From Blepharisma stoltei (Eukaryota > Ciliophora > Heterotrichea > Heterotrichida > Blepharismidae): a DNA stretch of 64,000 bases. Position 1 is the first letter of the stretch; every line of letters starts with the position of its first letter. This document shows, piece by piece, positions 42,501-54,009 of this stretch. Both the position numbers and the translations under genes were made by a program. Below the pieces are notes generated by a model that saw only the letters and a list, made by a program, of their open reading frames with translations, did not search any database and was not told the DNA's origin. The stretch spans positions 496,001 through 560,000 of the forward strand of contig CAJZBQ010000054.1 in NCBI GenBank assembly GCA_914767885.1, written 5' to 3'.

Positions 42501-45471
42501 TTCTATCTACTTTATTGAGAATATCCAAACGATGCGTTATTAAAATTCTTGTTTTTGAGGAAAGCAGGCCTAAGAAACATTTATTCATAATGCTCTCAGC
42601 TACATCAGAGTCCACAGAACTTAAAGGGTCATCTAATAAGTACACTTCTTTATCCGCATACACAGCTCTAGCAAGACAAATTCTCGCTTTTTGCCCACCA
42701 CTTAAGTTGATTCCTTTCCCTCCTATTTCTGTAAGATCTTTATCTGGTAACGAATTTATATCCTGGACTAGAGAGCAAGCTTCAATCACAGATTTATACC
42801 ATTTTTCTATATAAGTTTTCCCAAATAAAATATTCTCTGTTTGTATGCTTTAGCAAAGGTCTAGAGATTTAATGAATATTAAAAATTCTATTTCTAAATC
42901 ACAATTAATAAAAATCACCAATAAATCAGTTTAAAAGGGATATTATTTTTAAGGGAGTCATTTTGAAGCCAAGAATCAAGAGAAGGGACAAAAGCGATAT
43001 TATCAGACACTGTAATTTCTCCTGCATTTATCTTCATTTCTCCCATCAAACTATTTAGAAATGAAGATTTCCCACTTCCGACTGCTCCGATAACTGCCAA
43101 AAATTCTCCTTTGTTTATTTCTAAATTCATATTATTCAAAACATTTGCTTCACCATATGAGAATGAGCAGTTCTTCATAGTTATTGTATTTCCAATTGGC
43201 AAATCTTCTAAGTCTGGAACATCTAGTAATTTTTGCATTCTTTTAATACTCACAAAGCACATTAACAGTTCTGCTATTAAATAAGGGACATCTTGTAAAG
43301 AATCCTGCAGAATAGTCAGTGTGATTAGAGTCACAAACGCTTCTTCAGATGTTAAAGTTTTCCCCATAATTTCTGTATAATATACAAAAACAGAGCCCGT
43401 TGTCAAGCTTGGAATAGTCCAATAAAAGAAATAAGCAGTTGCATATAAAAACATTAAAAACCTTAAAAATGATAGCTCCTTGTTTCTTATCCCACGAATT
43501 TGCCCTTGAAAGTATTTTTCTCAACAGTAAGCTTTAATCATTTTTATATTGCTCAGCAGTTGTGTCGACATTTCAATTCTTTTATCTCTTATAGTCATTA
43601 TGCTTGCGGAATACTTTTTTAGTTTTGAAGCTATGATGTAGTTGAGTAAAACACATATAGATCTTGCACTGATATTGATCGTATTCATTAAATGTAGCAG
43701 TTTTAATTAACTTCGCTCCTTATGAATCTTAAACATGGCATCACATTATTTGAAAATATTTAATTATTAAATGCTAATGATTCAGCGATAAAGCCAAAAA
43801 TGGTCTTCTCTTGCCCCATTTTTAAAATGGCTAGTCGTGGCAAAAATTGCAGGGGCTCAGTTTTGGGGTTTAAGTGGCATGTCAAAAATGATTTGAAAGT
43901 TAGCAAGTAAACGAATCTATTTGAGACTAATGAAATTTTAATTAACAATTAAAATATTTCTTCAAATAATGAGGGATCTGATCAAAAATATTTAATAAAT
44001 AAAATCCATTAGAACGGCTATATTTTCGATGATGAAGATCAATAGCGTGTATGAACTATATAATAAGAGTTATAAGAGCAGCATAAACTGCTTCACCTAC
44101 TTGTTTTTGTATTAAATATATAGAAAGTGCCATTTGTAGCGGACTAACTATTAGGACACTTAAATGAGGAAGACATTCAAAAATCTTTTTTGTGTCAATT
44201 TGTAAGAGATTTACCCCCAAGCCTTCAGGAACAGATGAAACTTTTAAGACCTTTTGATAAACCACACTGCAAATAGAATTTTTCACTCGAATTTCAAGAA
44301 TTTTACAAAGCCAAGTATATTTTACTACTAAAATTCTAGTAGAAAGCACAATGATTGAAAAAAATAATGCTAAAAATAAACCATAAGATAAAGATTTATC
44401 GTTCGATAGGATATAAGCAATTAATAGTTGAATAAATATAGGGCCAGCAAATTCAAAGGAAGAGATAATAAGCCTTAACTCCCCCCCTTTAAATTGGAAC
44501 AAAAAATTTTGTTCCAATTTAAAGGGGGGTTAATTTTTTTTTTTAAAAATATCAATATAAAATTTTTATAAAAAAAAAAAATTCAAAAACTTATCGAATT
44601 AGATCAATAAATTTGTTTAATAAAACGCTATTTACTCTTTATCCCTTAAAAAAAAGCAAGATATAACTAAAATTTTTATTATTAGCTAATACGCCACTAT
44701 TAATTGGTATCAAAATTATTTACACAAAAATTATTATTTTTATTGATAAAAAAAATTCAAAAAAAAGAATTTAGAAAATTTATCGATCAAAGTGCTAATT
44801 TTGTTTAAATAAGATGTTATTTATACTCTATTCTTTAAAATATAGCAAGAAATAACTAAAATTTTGAAATTTTATAAAGAATTCCTATTGAATTTATATC
44901 AAAACTATTTAAATAAAAAATATCATTTTTATCCAAAAAAATAAAAATTTTTTTTGATAAATTTTAAAAAAAAAAATAATTTTTGTTTTAAAATTTACAA
45001 TTAAGGATAATAAATTTATTTAAATAAGATGCTCTTTATACTCTCTTCTTTAAACAAGAGCAAGATATAACTAAATTTTTAATTTTAGTTAAGAAGAAAC
45101 ATTTAACTTATATCAAAACTTTTGAGATATTATTATATATAATTTTTATTATAAAATTAAATTTTGTTCCAAATTTAAGGGGGGAGTAAGAAAATTGTTT
45201 TAAAAATCAAGCCTAAATGAGCAGTAAATAAGGCTCTAGCAAGCTTATGCTTTTTTAATAAATCTGAAAGTGTTTCCCTTTCGGAGTATTCCTCATCTGG
45301 CAATGGATACGTATCTTCAATTTTTATATTAGATTTATCTTTTCATGCAAGAATAGGCTTTACTCAAGTAAAAAATAAGCTCGACAGAAAAGAGTGCTCT
45401 AAAGAATAAAGAGGGAAATATGACGAGGTATTCGTTGTATGAGAAAACTTGATGTCCTGAAGTTCCATCAT
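39558..45471 (-). CDS. ABCC/MRP-type ABC transporter, interrupted by five IESs
   Basis: ATG 45471 to TAA 39558-39560. Removing IESs 44479-45189, 43660-44062, 42835-42944, 41687-42439 and 40321-40663 leaves 1198 codons with no remainder (1197 aa). The order is cytosolic N-terminus (LFFTWVKPILAW), TMD1, NBD1 (Walker A GAVGSGKSS near 427, LSGGQKAR, YLLDDPLSSVD), TMD2, and NBD2 (GRTGSGKSS near 1002, LSVGERQL, ILFDEATAGID). Asp replaces the catalytic Glu in NBD1 but Glu is kept in NBD2, as in many ABCC proteins. There is no TMD0. It should export organic anions or conjugates; the substrate is unknown. Confidence 0.93.
40321..40663. mobile_element. MITE-like IES, CCGTGAGCGAAC family (TTA flanks)
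   Basis: TTA at 40318-40320 and 40661-40663. Same architecture as 9979-10376, with GGGAGGGAA at the right end. Excision joins YINIA to KESSFQTD just before NBD2 of the ABCC gene. Confidence 0.92.
41687..42439. mobile_element. MITE-like IES, long TTTAAATTGGAAC family (TCA flanks)
   Basis: TCA at 41684-41686 and 42437-42439. The 753-bp body is nearly collinear with 6340-7087. Excision gives KLQFTESFVNRSE, linking NBD1 to TMD2. Confidence 0.93.
42835..42944. mobile_element. Short AT-rich IES in NBD1
   Basis: Direct repeat ATATT at 42830-42834 and 42940-42944. Removing 110 bp gives SLKNNILFGKTYIEKW, exactly the NBD1 loop after the Q-loop of ABCC proteins; unremoved, the frame is lost. No inverted ends visible. 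Confidence 0.82.
43660..44062. mobile_element. IES without CTCCCC ends, in TMD1
   Basis: Direct repeat ATATA at 43655-43659 and 44058-44062. The 403-bp sequence contains stops in the transporter frame; removal gives ALITLIICVLLNYIIASK, a continuous membrane helix. The body is not similar to the MITE-like families and I see no inverted ends. Confidence 0.78.
44479..45189. mobile_element. MITE-like IES, long TTTAAATTGGAAC family, inverted copy (TAA flanks)
   Basis: TAA at 44476-44478 and 45187-45189. It is an inverted relative of 6340-7087 and 41687-42439, with the facing hairpin at the left. Excision gives IFKTIFLRLIISSFEFAGP near the N-terminus of the transporter. Confidence 0.93.
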
Positions 45472-45531
45472 TTTATTAGAAAATGAGGATATTTTAATGA
45501 TAAAAATTCTGATTAATTTTAAGAAAATTTA

Positions 45532-47893
45532 TTAAGAGCTATCAATTTCGTCATTAACTTCGACATATGTGTATCTTTTCAGCGAGATTCCAGTTTTATA
45601 TACATGAGAATTGACTCAGTTTTTAGGACAAATATATGGAGTAGTGAGCTTTATTATATATCGGCAGGGAGAAACTTCATCAGCCTCGACCATTTCGTAT
45701 TCTTCTCCACATAGATACTCTACTTTGGTTGTTCTTTTGCATGTTTCATCTGAATCACCGTCTTCTAAATGCTCATAAAAAGATGAAAAATGGTCTAGTG
45801 TTGGTATTAAGTTCAGTTCATCAAACAACTCCTGAACGAAATACTCTACATCCATAACCTTCATGTTTTTGACTGTTGCCTCTCCTTTAACTCCAAGCAA
45901 AAAACTGTTTATATTTTTAAGGCTTGAATGCTTATATCTTATTTTCAAGCCAGACCCTAATTTTTTCCCAGTTCCGAAATAAAAGTTTTCGTTATATATA
46001 ACAATCCAAAAATGTGTCAGAGAAGTGTATATTTTTTTATTAAAAGCTGCTATATCTTGATTTATTTCAGATGATAATGCATTTAAGGAGCCGTTATTTA
46101 ATCCTAAGTATAAGTGAAATAATATTTCATACTCGCTGGAAAGAAAACTTAACGAAATTGTTGGTATGTATATATCAGCATCTGGAATTTCAAATAAAAT
46201 TACCCCACTGCCTTCAGTTAATAAAGTAAAGCAAGAAGAAATTTCTGGAAATTTAATCCTTTCTTCTTCACTATCAAAAAATATCATTTTACTTGGGCAA
46301 TATGGATTTCAAAATGTCAGCCCTAAAAGTGGCTCTTCATATTTTGCACTTTCTAAATAATAAAGTTTGAATTCTTCATTTGGAGAATACTCAAGTGGGT
46401 AAACTGGATATTCCAATATAATTGCATCATTAGAAACCACTTTTAAAACAAATGATATCGCTGATATCGAGTCTTCTTCCAAAATTTCCTGTTTTGGTTT
46501 TACTATAAAGTCATCATTTGCGATACTTTTTGGCAAAATAAATACTTACTTACTTAATTATCTGGTGTTTAAGGTGTCTAGTGCCGCAGCCAAAAATGGC
46601 CTATGGGCAAAACTGATGACGTAGGCGAGCCATCTTGGCACGGGTCAGCCCCGTCCAAGCCTTCTAACAACTCCTGCTTCACCGGCCTTGCTGCACGTCT
46701 CACCCGGCGCGATGCCGTCGCCCTTGTCGCTCGACTCAGCTCCTGCGCGTGTTCCGCCTAAGGGTCATCCTCCCGTGGGGATGTGCTGAGAGGTAAAAGC
46801 CCGAGATCTTGAGTGGACTGAGGAGTGGTTCCTTTGGTTATCCCCAAAGTTAAACCGCTATTGCTGTCCAGAAGTTCGCGAGTGAAAACCTAACCCTAAT
46901 AATAAAATTCCATGAGGGAGAGAAAATTAGCAAAGCTAATTTCTCTCGAACCGAATGCCATTTTATTATTGGCAAAATAAATACAATATTTAAATCTCCT
47001 ATTCTTGAGAACTCAGTATTTTCTCCATATAATAAGGATCCTTGAATAATTATTTTTCCAGGCATTTTGGTGAAGTGCAATTTTTCTGATTTTTCAGTAA
47101 GCTGGTATATTTGATCATACTCAATTTCAGTGCCTATCAATTCTCTATCAATTTCAATTAAAGTTTCATCCAAAAACCTTTTAATTCTCCTAAGTTCTAG
47201 CCCGTAATCTGTTAAGATATATAAAGGCAATCTTTTTGAAAAACTGCTTATAAATGCGCAGTCATCGCAATAAATAAACTTTCCAACAATATTACTTCAT
47301 TTCTGAGACTGAATTTTGCTATCACCTTCTATTAGCTTATAGGGAAAATTCCCAGGGGAGCTTAAAGGAGAATATTGAAGTAAAAATAAATTGTCACTGG
47401 CTTTTAAAATAATTTCATATTTTTTATTGCCAATAGCAATTTTTCAATCTTTTAAAAAGCCATTTCGGACATTTGTGACAGGAATAAGAGACCGAGCAAT
47501 TCTGCCATCAATGTGCAACTCTTTTTTCAATTTATTGCTCATATCAGGGAAAATGCTTTCTGCGCATCTTTTAGGATTTCATGAGCCAAGAGTATTAATT
47601 TGTGTGCTTTTCTCAGAGTTCTCTTCTTCTTTTTCTTGATTTTTTACATGTAGTTGTGATATCTCTATTCCTGGACGAGCAATATATGATCATCGTTCTT
47701 TATTGTCTAAAATTAATGCATTCCCACATAAGGTCTTTGCGATGATTTTTCCAGTCTCCTCAGCAATTTGCACTGGCTTATATTTAGATACTTCGTCTCA
47801 AAAATCTTTCGTTTTTATGCTTTTTCCTAGGAGAGAGGTAAGCTTTAAAATGCATAAAAGTATGAATAATCTTCTAAGCATCCTATTTATCAT
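45532..47893 (-). CDS. Secretory-pathway protein with C-terminal MRH-like (OS-9/glucosidase II beta type) domain
   Basis: ATG 47893 to TAA 45532-45534; removing insertion R7 (46546-46984) leaves 640 aa. Residues 1-22 are a signal peptide (RRLFILLCILKLTSLLG). The last 80 residues resemble an MRH mannose-binding domain: KRTTKVEYLCG, then EADEVSPCRYIIKLTTPYICP with the paired Cys. The middle has beta-rich segments (residues about 300-530) that I cannot assign. MRH proteins read N-glycans for ER quality control or lysosomal sorting, so a similar luminal role is likely. Several TGA codons are Trp (WNPKRC, QKWSNI, KNWVNS). R7 is inserted in sense orientation. Confidence 0.75.
46546..46984 (-). mobile_element. 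R7: SINE/LINE-like insertion in the MRH gene
   Basis: Perfect 14-bp duplication GGCAAAATAAATAC at 46532-46545 and 46971-46984. On the minus strand it starts AATAATAAAATGGC, repeats the inverse and has TAGGGTTAGG, as in R2, and ends in a GTAA repeat. Removal of 439 bp gives NIVFILPKSIANDD. Confidence 0.92.
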
Positions 47894-48061
47894 GCTGAAT
47901 TAACTATTTTTACTATAAATCATAAAACTAATAGTTTAGCATTTTATAAGGCTTAAGTATTCAATCTATAGGTTTAAGAAATAAAGATATAATACTTATG
48001 CCTATTTATTTCTTGGATAAACTTATCATATTTTGCCAACACGTGTGAAATTAGTTAATAT

Positions 48062-48983
48062 ATGCTTAGTTGGCATTTTATTGTTTTCATAGCTATTTTA
48101 GTTGGAATGTGGCTTTTTAGACTCTTTAAAAGTAGACCACGCGCGCTAGGTATTCGCTATTGTAGTTCCTCCAGGCATACTAAAAGGCCCTGACACTTTT
48201 ATACCAGTGAAGCTATCTGAAGTTTTCCCAATATCTGATAACACTAAGGTTTTCAGATTTGAGCTGCCAGATGACAGCCTGCCTCTCGGCCTCCCTTTGT
48301 GTCAGCATATCTTATTCAGAGCTAAAATTCCTACCAAAAATAGCCCAGAAGGTGAAGAAATAATAAGAAAATATACCCCGACATCAAGATTGAATGACGT
48401 CGGGTTTTTCGAAGTTCCAATCAAAATTTACTCAAAAAGCACTCACCCTGAATTTCCTGATGGTGGAATTATGACACAATATCTAGACTCTCTAAGGATC
48501 GGAGATAAAATCGACATTTCTGGACCAAGAGGAAGGATTATTTATAATGGCGGTGGAGAATTTTCAATTGAAAACTTAAACGGAAAAACAGAGAAAAAAG
48601 CGAGAAATATTGGTTTTATTGCAGGTGGGACTGGAATAACACCGTGCCTTCAGCTTATCCAGTATGCAGCTACTAATTCAAACGAAAATCTGTATATGTC
48701 ATTGATTTTTGCTAATCAAACAGAAAATGACATATTGCTTAGACCTTTAATAGAAGAATTTGTGGCTGAGCAGAAGCTATTTGTTTATTATATTTTAACC
48801 AAGGCTCCTGAAGGGTGGCCAATGGGCACAGGATATATTTCTGAAAGCCATATAAAAGAAAATATGCCACCTCCAGGTCCAGAAACTTTGATTTTCCATT
48901 GTGGTCCAAAACCATTCAATATTCTTACGAGACAGCTTTTGGAGAAATTAGGCTACACAGACGACATGATTTGCAAGTTTTAA
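48062..48983 (+). CDS. CYB5R: NADH-cytochrome b5 reductase
   Basis: ATG 48062 to TAA 48981-48983 with a 16-nt intron (48150-48165), 301 aa. Residues 3-22 form an N-terminal membrane anchor. Landmarks of the FAD/NADH enzyme follow: GLPLCQHI, the FAD motif RKYTPTS, GGIMTQYL, the NADH motif GGTGITPCLQ and the C-terminal CGPKPFN. The enzyme passes electrons from NADH to cytochrome b5 at the ER or outer mitochondrial membrane for lipid desaturation. The intron joins RAL to VPPGILKGPDTFIPV. Confidence 0.94.
48150..48165 (+). other. 16-nt intron in cytochrome b5 reductase
   Basis: GTATTCGCTATTGTAG. Its removal links the membrane anchor to the catalytic part in one frame. Confidence 0.9.
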
Positions 48984-49302
48984 CTAGTAAATTACAAATA
49001 AATTCGCGAAATCTATTAATTAAATGTAAAACTCAAAGCTAATTAGAAGACCTGATGGCTGGTGCTATCATCAATTAATACTAAAAATATATAATGAACT
49101 TCATTTATAAATAATCATTGCAAGATTAAAATAATCAAGGATGTAATTTAACTATCGCTATGTTTTAAGCACCAATTTTATATCAATAATTACATGGAAT
49201 TTTCAATTTAATATATCAAAATTAAAAACACAAAATCAAATATGCAATAATCTTTTATTAATCTAGTTAATACTTATTTTAAATATGCTCAACTTCTACT
49301 AA
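48984..49302. other. Intergenic spacer, nothing recognised
   Basis: AT-rich DNA between the CYB5R stop and an IES; no coding frame or RNA gene is seen. Confidence 0.5.
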
Positions 49303-49688
49303 CCCCCCCCCCTCCGTGAGTGAACAAAACCATTAGAAAAATCGCTATTTTTTTGCCCAAAAACCCACCCTCCGTGAGTGAACAAAAATTTTTTTAATAG
49401 AAAAAATTTTTTATGGAAAAAAAAATTTGATATATAAATGATAATTATTATAATGAAATCTAGAGCTAATTCTGTTTATTTTTAAACGAATTGCTTTTTA
49501 AAACATAAATTTTGCAAATTGAATTAATATTTGCTTTCCAATTTTTGCGAATTAGGATTTTTTTAAATTTCGAAAAAAAAAAATATTTTTATAAAATTTA
49601 TATATAAATTTTTTTAAAAAAAAAAAAATTAACCCCCTCCGTGAGTGAACAAAATTTTTTTTGTTCACTCACGGAGGGGGGGGAGTAA
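49303..49688. mobile_element. MITE-like IES, CCGTGAGTGAAC family (TAA flanks)
   Basis: TAA at 49300-49302 and 49686-49688. The left end lacks the CT before the C-tract but the rest matches 9979-10376, including spaced direct copies at the left and a facing hairpin at the right. It lies 84 bp upstream of the CFAP57 start. Confidence 0.88.
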
Positions 49689-49772
49689 GGTCTTTAAATT
49701 TTAGCTTTGCCTTTAACCAATAACTCAATGTTAATTTTAATTAATTTCTTTACTTTTAAATTAATTTCCATT

Positions 49773-52700
49773 ATGCTTGGAGCAGCACCCAGTATTCAAA
49801 CCAAATATATTTTTGGGCAAAAAGCTGACACAAACGGAAGCGTTTTTCACATTGACGAGCAGAAAATCATCTATACAGCTGGCCACAACGTTGTCATTTA
49901 CAACACAGAAGATAAACTGATGCAGTTCTTCCCAGGCCTTGATATTTCTCTTGGCATAACTTCAATTGCATTAAGTCCTTTGCGCCGCCATTTAGCAGTT
50001 GCAGAGCGAGCAGAGCCAGCAGTTGTAATAGTCTATGACACTCATACACAGCGTAAAAAACGTATGATGAGCACTCCGGACTGTTTGAGCAACGAGTATG
50101 TGAGCATGGCTTTTGCTCCAGGCCAAGAAAACAAATATTTAATTACGATGGGAGGAGCTCCTGACTGAATGCTCGTATATTGGCAATGGGAAAGACCAAG
50201 AGTCCTAACATTTATTCAAGTCTCCTCTGGAAATCCTGTGTACCAGATCAGCTTCAATCTGCTTGATCATAATAACGGAATTATCGTAACTGGCCAAGAT
50301 GTCTTTCGATGGTATAAGATACAAGAAAACGTGTTTAAACCCCAAGCTACAGATATACACAGCAAGCCAGAAATGCTAGGAACCAATTACCTGTGCCACG
50401 CATGGCTAAAAGATGGGAGACTTGTTGTCGGCAATGAAACAGGGGAAATTTTAATTTTAGATGCCAATTGTGAATACTTAGGCTATATCAAAATTGCCCT
50501 TGAAGGATTCGAAGTCACGAGCATTCTCTACAGCGAGCGTGGCTTTGTAGTAGGCGGCACAAAAGGGAGAATTTTAATTTTCGACTCACTTGGTGATGAA
50601 AGAAAGCCTGACTACAAGCAGCGACCAAGAATAATCCAAACAGAGAAAAAGACCAACGCCAAAGTAAAAGGCATGAGCTTGTCTTTCCAGACAGAAGAAT
50701 TCTTGGTGATTACTCTAGACAATTCCCAAATTTATTCAATTGAATTCAATTCACTTAATGAAGAAGCTGATTATTTAAGCCAGCCTTTCCACTCAGGTGC
50801 TATTACTGGGATGGACGTGTGTGTTAGGAAACCTCTTGTAGTCACTTGCGGAACTGATAATTATGTAAGAATTTGGAATTATTTAGAAAGAACTTTAGAA
50901 GTTTATGCGCATTATGCAGAAGAGCCATTCAGTGTAGCTTTCCACCCTAGTGGGTTTCATATCGTTGTGGGATTTGCAGATAAGCTTAGAATGATGATCG
51001 TGTTTCATAATTATATCAAGCCATATCAAGATATTTCAATCCGCGCATGTGCTGAAGTCAGGTTTAGCAATGGTGGTCACTTATTTGCAGCAACTAATGG
51101 AAGCTATATAAAAGTGTACAATTTTTATATGCTTTTTTCCCTTGAATTACCTAATCTCATATGAGTAAAACAATTGTTAGCTATTTCAAAGCAATTATTA
51201 TACTGGAGAAAATCCACCAAACATGGAATTTAAAGGCCATTCAGGTAAAGTAAGGTCGATTGCCTGGAATGAAGATGATACCAGCTTTGTCAGTGCAGGG
51301 ATGGACGGAACTGTCTACGAATGGAAAATAAACCCAAAAAATGGAGTTACCCACCCAAACCACCAAAAAGGTGTCAACTATTCCAGTGTAATTATGACTT
51401 CCGAATCCTCAACTGGAGAAGGAAAATCAATATATGCAGTTGGAAATGATAAGTATTTAAAAGAAATCTGTGAAGGCAACGAAATTCGGAGGCTCGAAAC
51501 AAGGTCTATAATTGGACAAATCGCCTTAACTCACTCAGGAAAGCTTCTTTTTGCAGGAGTTAATGACCCTACTAAGACAGGAGCTGTATGGTGCTACAAA
51601 TTTTCACCTTTGACAGGAGACTATACAGAATATCAGGCCCATTCTTCAGGAATTGAAAGGATAAGAGTTTCCCATGATGACTGCTTTTTGTTCACTGCTG
51701 GACAAGATGGCTGTCTTATTATATGGGAAATCAAAGATAAAGATATTCGAGCACTTAGAAGAGAAAAAGAGGCATTAGGACTGCCATATGCTGAAGAAGT
51801 TCTTATGACCAAGGTAGACATTGATGACTTAAACCAGCAAATAGAGTCCTTGAGAACTCAAAATCGTGACATGGTGACCAACTCAAAAATGCAGTATGAG
51901 CTGAATTTACAAGACAGGGCTGATTTAATAGAAAAATTAAGAGAGCAGCTTGTGAATGATGCCCAGCAAGACAAAAACCGCTATGATTCTTTAGCAGAAA
52001 GCAAGAGAGAAATGGAGCAGCAATACGATGAAAGAATTAGAGGGATAAAAGAGCAATATGAACTTGAACGTCAAGAGCTTGAAACAAAGCAGCAACAAGA
52101 TTTCATGCTGGAAGTTGGCAGATATCAAGAGCTGTCCCGTGATAAAGACATGGAAACCAAAGCAGCAGAAGAAGCTATCAGAAATCTTGAAAAAAGACAC
52201 CATGAAGAGCTCAATCATCAAAAAGATGACTTTGAACAACAACTTAAAGAAGATTAGAATAAATTAAAATTCTAGAGGTCTTCAGGGATTATTTCAGCTC
52301 CTCACCATCTTATGGATAGCTAAGTGCTATCCTCGCACGCTGCCCTTTTACTCCTGACGTAGCCAAAAAAGTCAACGTTTAAGGTAAGGTATGTCGGGAT
52401 CGCCTTACCCGTCTTCTAGGTTTCGCCAAACAAAAAGACTCCTCCACCATCTGAGAGGGTTCGGAGCATGGGTGAACGTCTTTTCCTTCTCCATGGCTTT
52501 CTTATCTATATTTCAGGCTCGGTAATACTCCCATGGAGTGATGAAGGGCATTCCCGGTTGGAACGCCTGCAAACTAGGAAAAAGGTGAGGATCAGCCCCT
52601 GGACCAAAAAAACCCACCCCGGAGAACTACTGTAATGTTTTATTCTCCTAACCTCACAGATCACCAGAGTTCACTCTAGATCACGCCATTTTAATAATTC

Positions 52701-53858
52701 TCACTTAAAGAAGAAGACATTGAAGTCAAACGACTGGATAGAGAAAATGAAGAATTAAGGAAAAGACATCAATACATACTCAAGCAACTTCAAGAAGAAG
52801 ATAAGCAAGAAGTAACTGAACTTAGAATGCAAAATGAAGCAGATACTAAACAGATTAAAGAAGAAAGCCTTAAGGCTAAAGGAAAACTTTCTATGGCAAA
52901 ACGAAAAGAAACCATGCTGCAGGCAGAAAAAGACCGCCTTGAAGACGAAATTAAAGCGAAAAGAGAAGAAAAAGACCACCAAGATAAGCAGATAAACCAG
53001 CAAAGAGAGCAGTTAAATAAGATGAAAAACATCATTGCAGATAAAGAAAAAGAAATAGGTGAGCGTGAGAAGAAAATCTATGAGCTCAAGCAGAATAACC
53101 AGAATTTAGAAAAATTCAAATTTGTGCTTGATTATAAAATCCGAGAACTTAAACAAGAAATCGGTCCAAGAGAAAAAGAAATCGCAGAAATGAAAGAGCA
53201 AACCAGCGATATGGACAAAAGATTGAAGTTCTTAAGTGGGCTCAACGAAAGCTTGGGAGGTTTCATGGACGAATTATGCCAAACTCAAGACAACATGCAG
53301 CACGAAATCAGTGAGCAGCGAGACCGAATCAGAAAAAGTCAAAACAAAATCAAAGCAATCCGCGACGGAATCTATGACTGCGCACAAAATATTCAGGATT
53401 TCAGAAAGCTTAAAGAGTCCATACTAAAACTCTTCAGCAAATATGTAAAAACTGAAGGAAGAGGACAGGAACCTGACACTGAAAAAGAGTTTGCCAGGCA
53501 ATGCGAATATTTACAGAACAGCATTGACTCTTTGAGGAAAAAACTTAAAGAAGTCACAGAAAAGCATCAGCAAGAAAACATGAAAATGATGAAGGTCAAC
53601 GCAGAACTCATTGAAGAAATTTATAAGCTGAGAGAAGAAAGGAAAAAGTTATCAGGAGTTAAGAGGCAGTATGAACTTTTAACTCAAAAAACACAGCCTA
53701 GGAGGTCTTCAAAAGAAGAGGAAAATATCAAAATAATGGAAAAACAAAAAGAGGAAATAAGAGAATTAAGAAAGAAAATTCAGGAAATTGAAAGTGGGAG
53801 GCCTCAGTCGCAGGGGAGATTGCCACCATTAGAAAACCCATCATGGGCTCAAGACTAA
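49773..53858 (+). CDS. CFAP57: CFAP57 (WDR65), ciliary WD40-coiled-coil protein
   Basis: I choose ATG 49773 (MLGAAPSIQTKYIFGQ), which fits the CFAP57 N-terminus better than the in-frame ATG at 49707. The frame passes a TGA Trp at 50166, a 16-nt intron (51165-51180) and insertion R8 (52254-52714) and ends at TAA 53856-53858; 1202 aa, like animal CFAP57. WD40 propellers fill residues 1-about 660 (DEQKIIYTAGHNVVIYN, FKGHSGKVRSIAWNEDD, SAGMDGTVYEW). Coiled coil follows to about 1140, then a short proline tail. In cilia CFAP57 helps place inner-arm dynein g/d. R8 lies in the coiled coil. Confidence 0.95.
51165..51180 (+). other. 16-nt intron in CFAP57
   Basis: GTAAAACAATTGTTAG directly after a TGA (Trp) codon. 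Removal links PNLIW to LFQSNYYTGENPPNMEFKG and switches to the frame of the next WD repeats. Confidence 0.9.
52254..52714 (-). mobile_element. R8: SINE/LINE-like insertion in CFAP57
   Basis: Duplication ACTTAAAGAAGA at 52242-52253 and 52703-52714. Read on the minus strand it starts ATTAAAATGGCGTGATC; antisense to the host gene. Removal of 461 bp corrects both the stop (TAG 52255) and the frame, giving QQLKEEDIEVKRLD. Confidence 0.92.
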
Positions 53859-54009
53859 TTATTTTAAATTTTAGAATGATATTATCTGTTTATATTTAAA
53901 CAACTCAGCAATAAAAATAATTACATTAATGAAGCTACCAGAATACCCAATGAAAAAATTTAATGCTCTACTAAAAGGTAGTTAGAATTGGTATAAAATT
54001 GATAATAAA

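Noticed and set aside
43760-43948. 62-codon minus-strand frame in the ABCC region
   Set aside because: It lies in the 403-bp IES between two halves of a transporter helix and matches nothing.
52755-53035. Minus-strand Phe/Leu-rich frames resembling membrane proteins
   Set aside because: They are reverse complements of the CFAP57 coiled coil; Lys/Glu codons read backwards give Phe/Leu.
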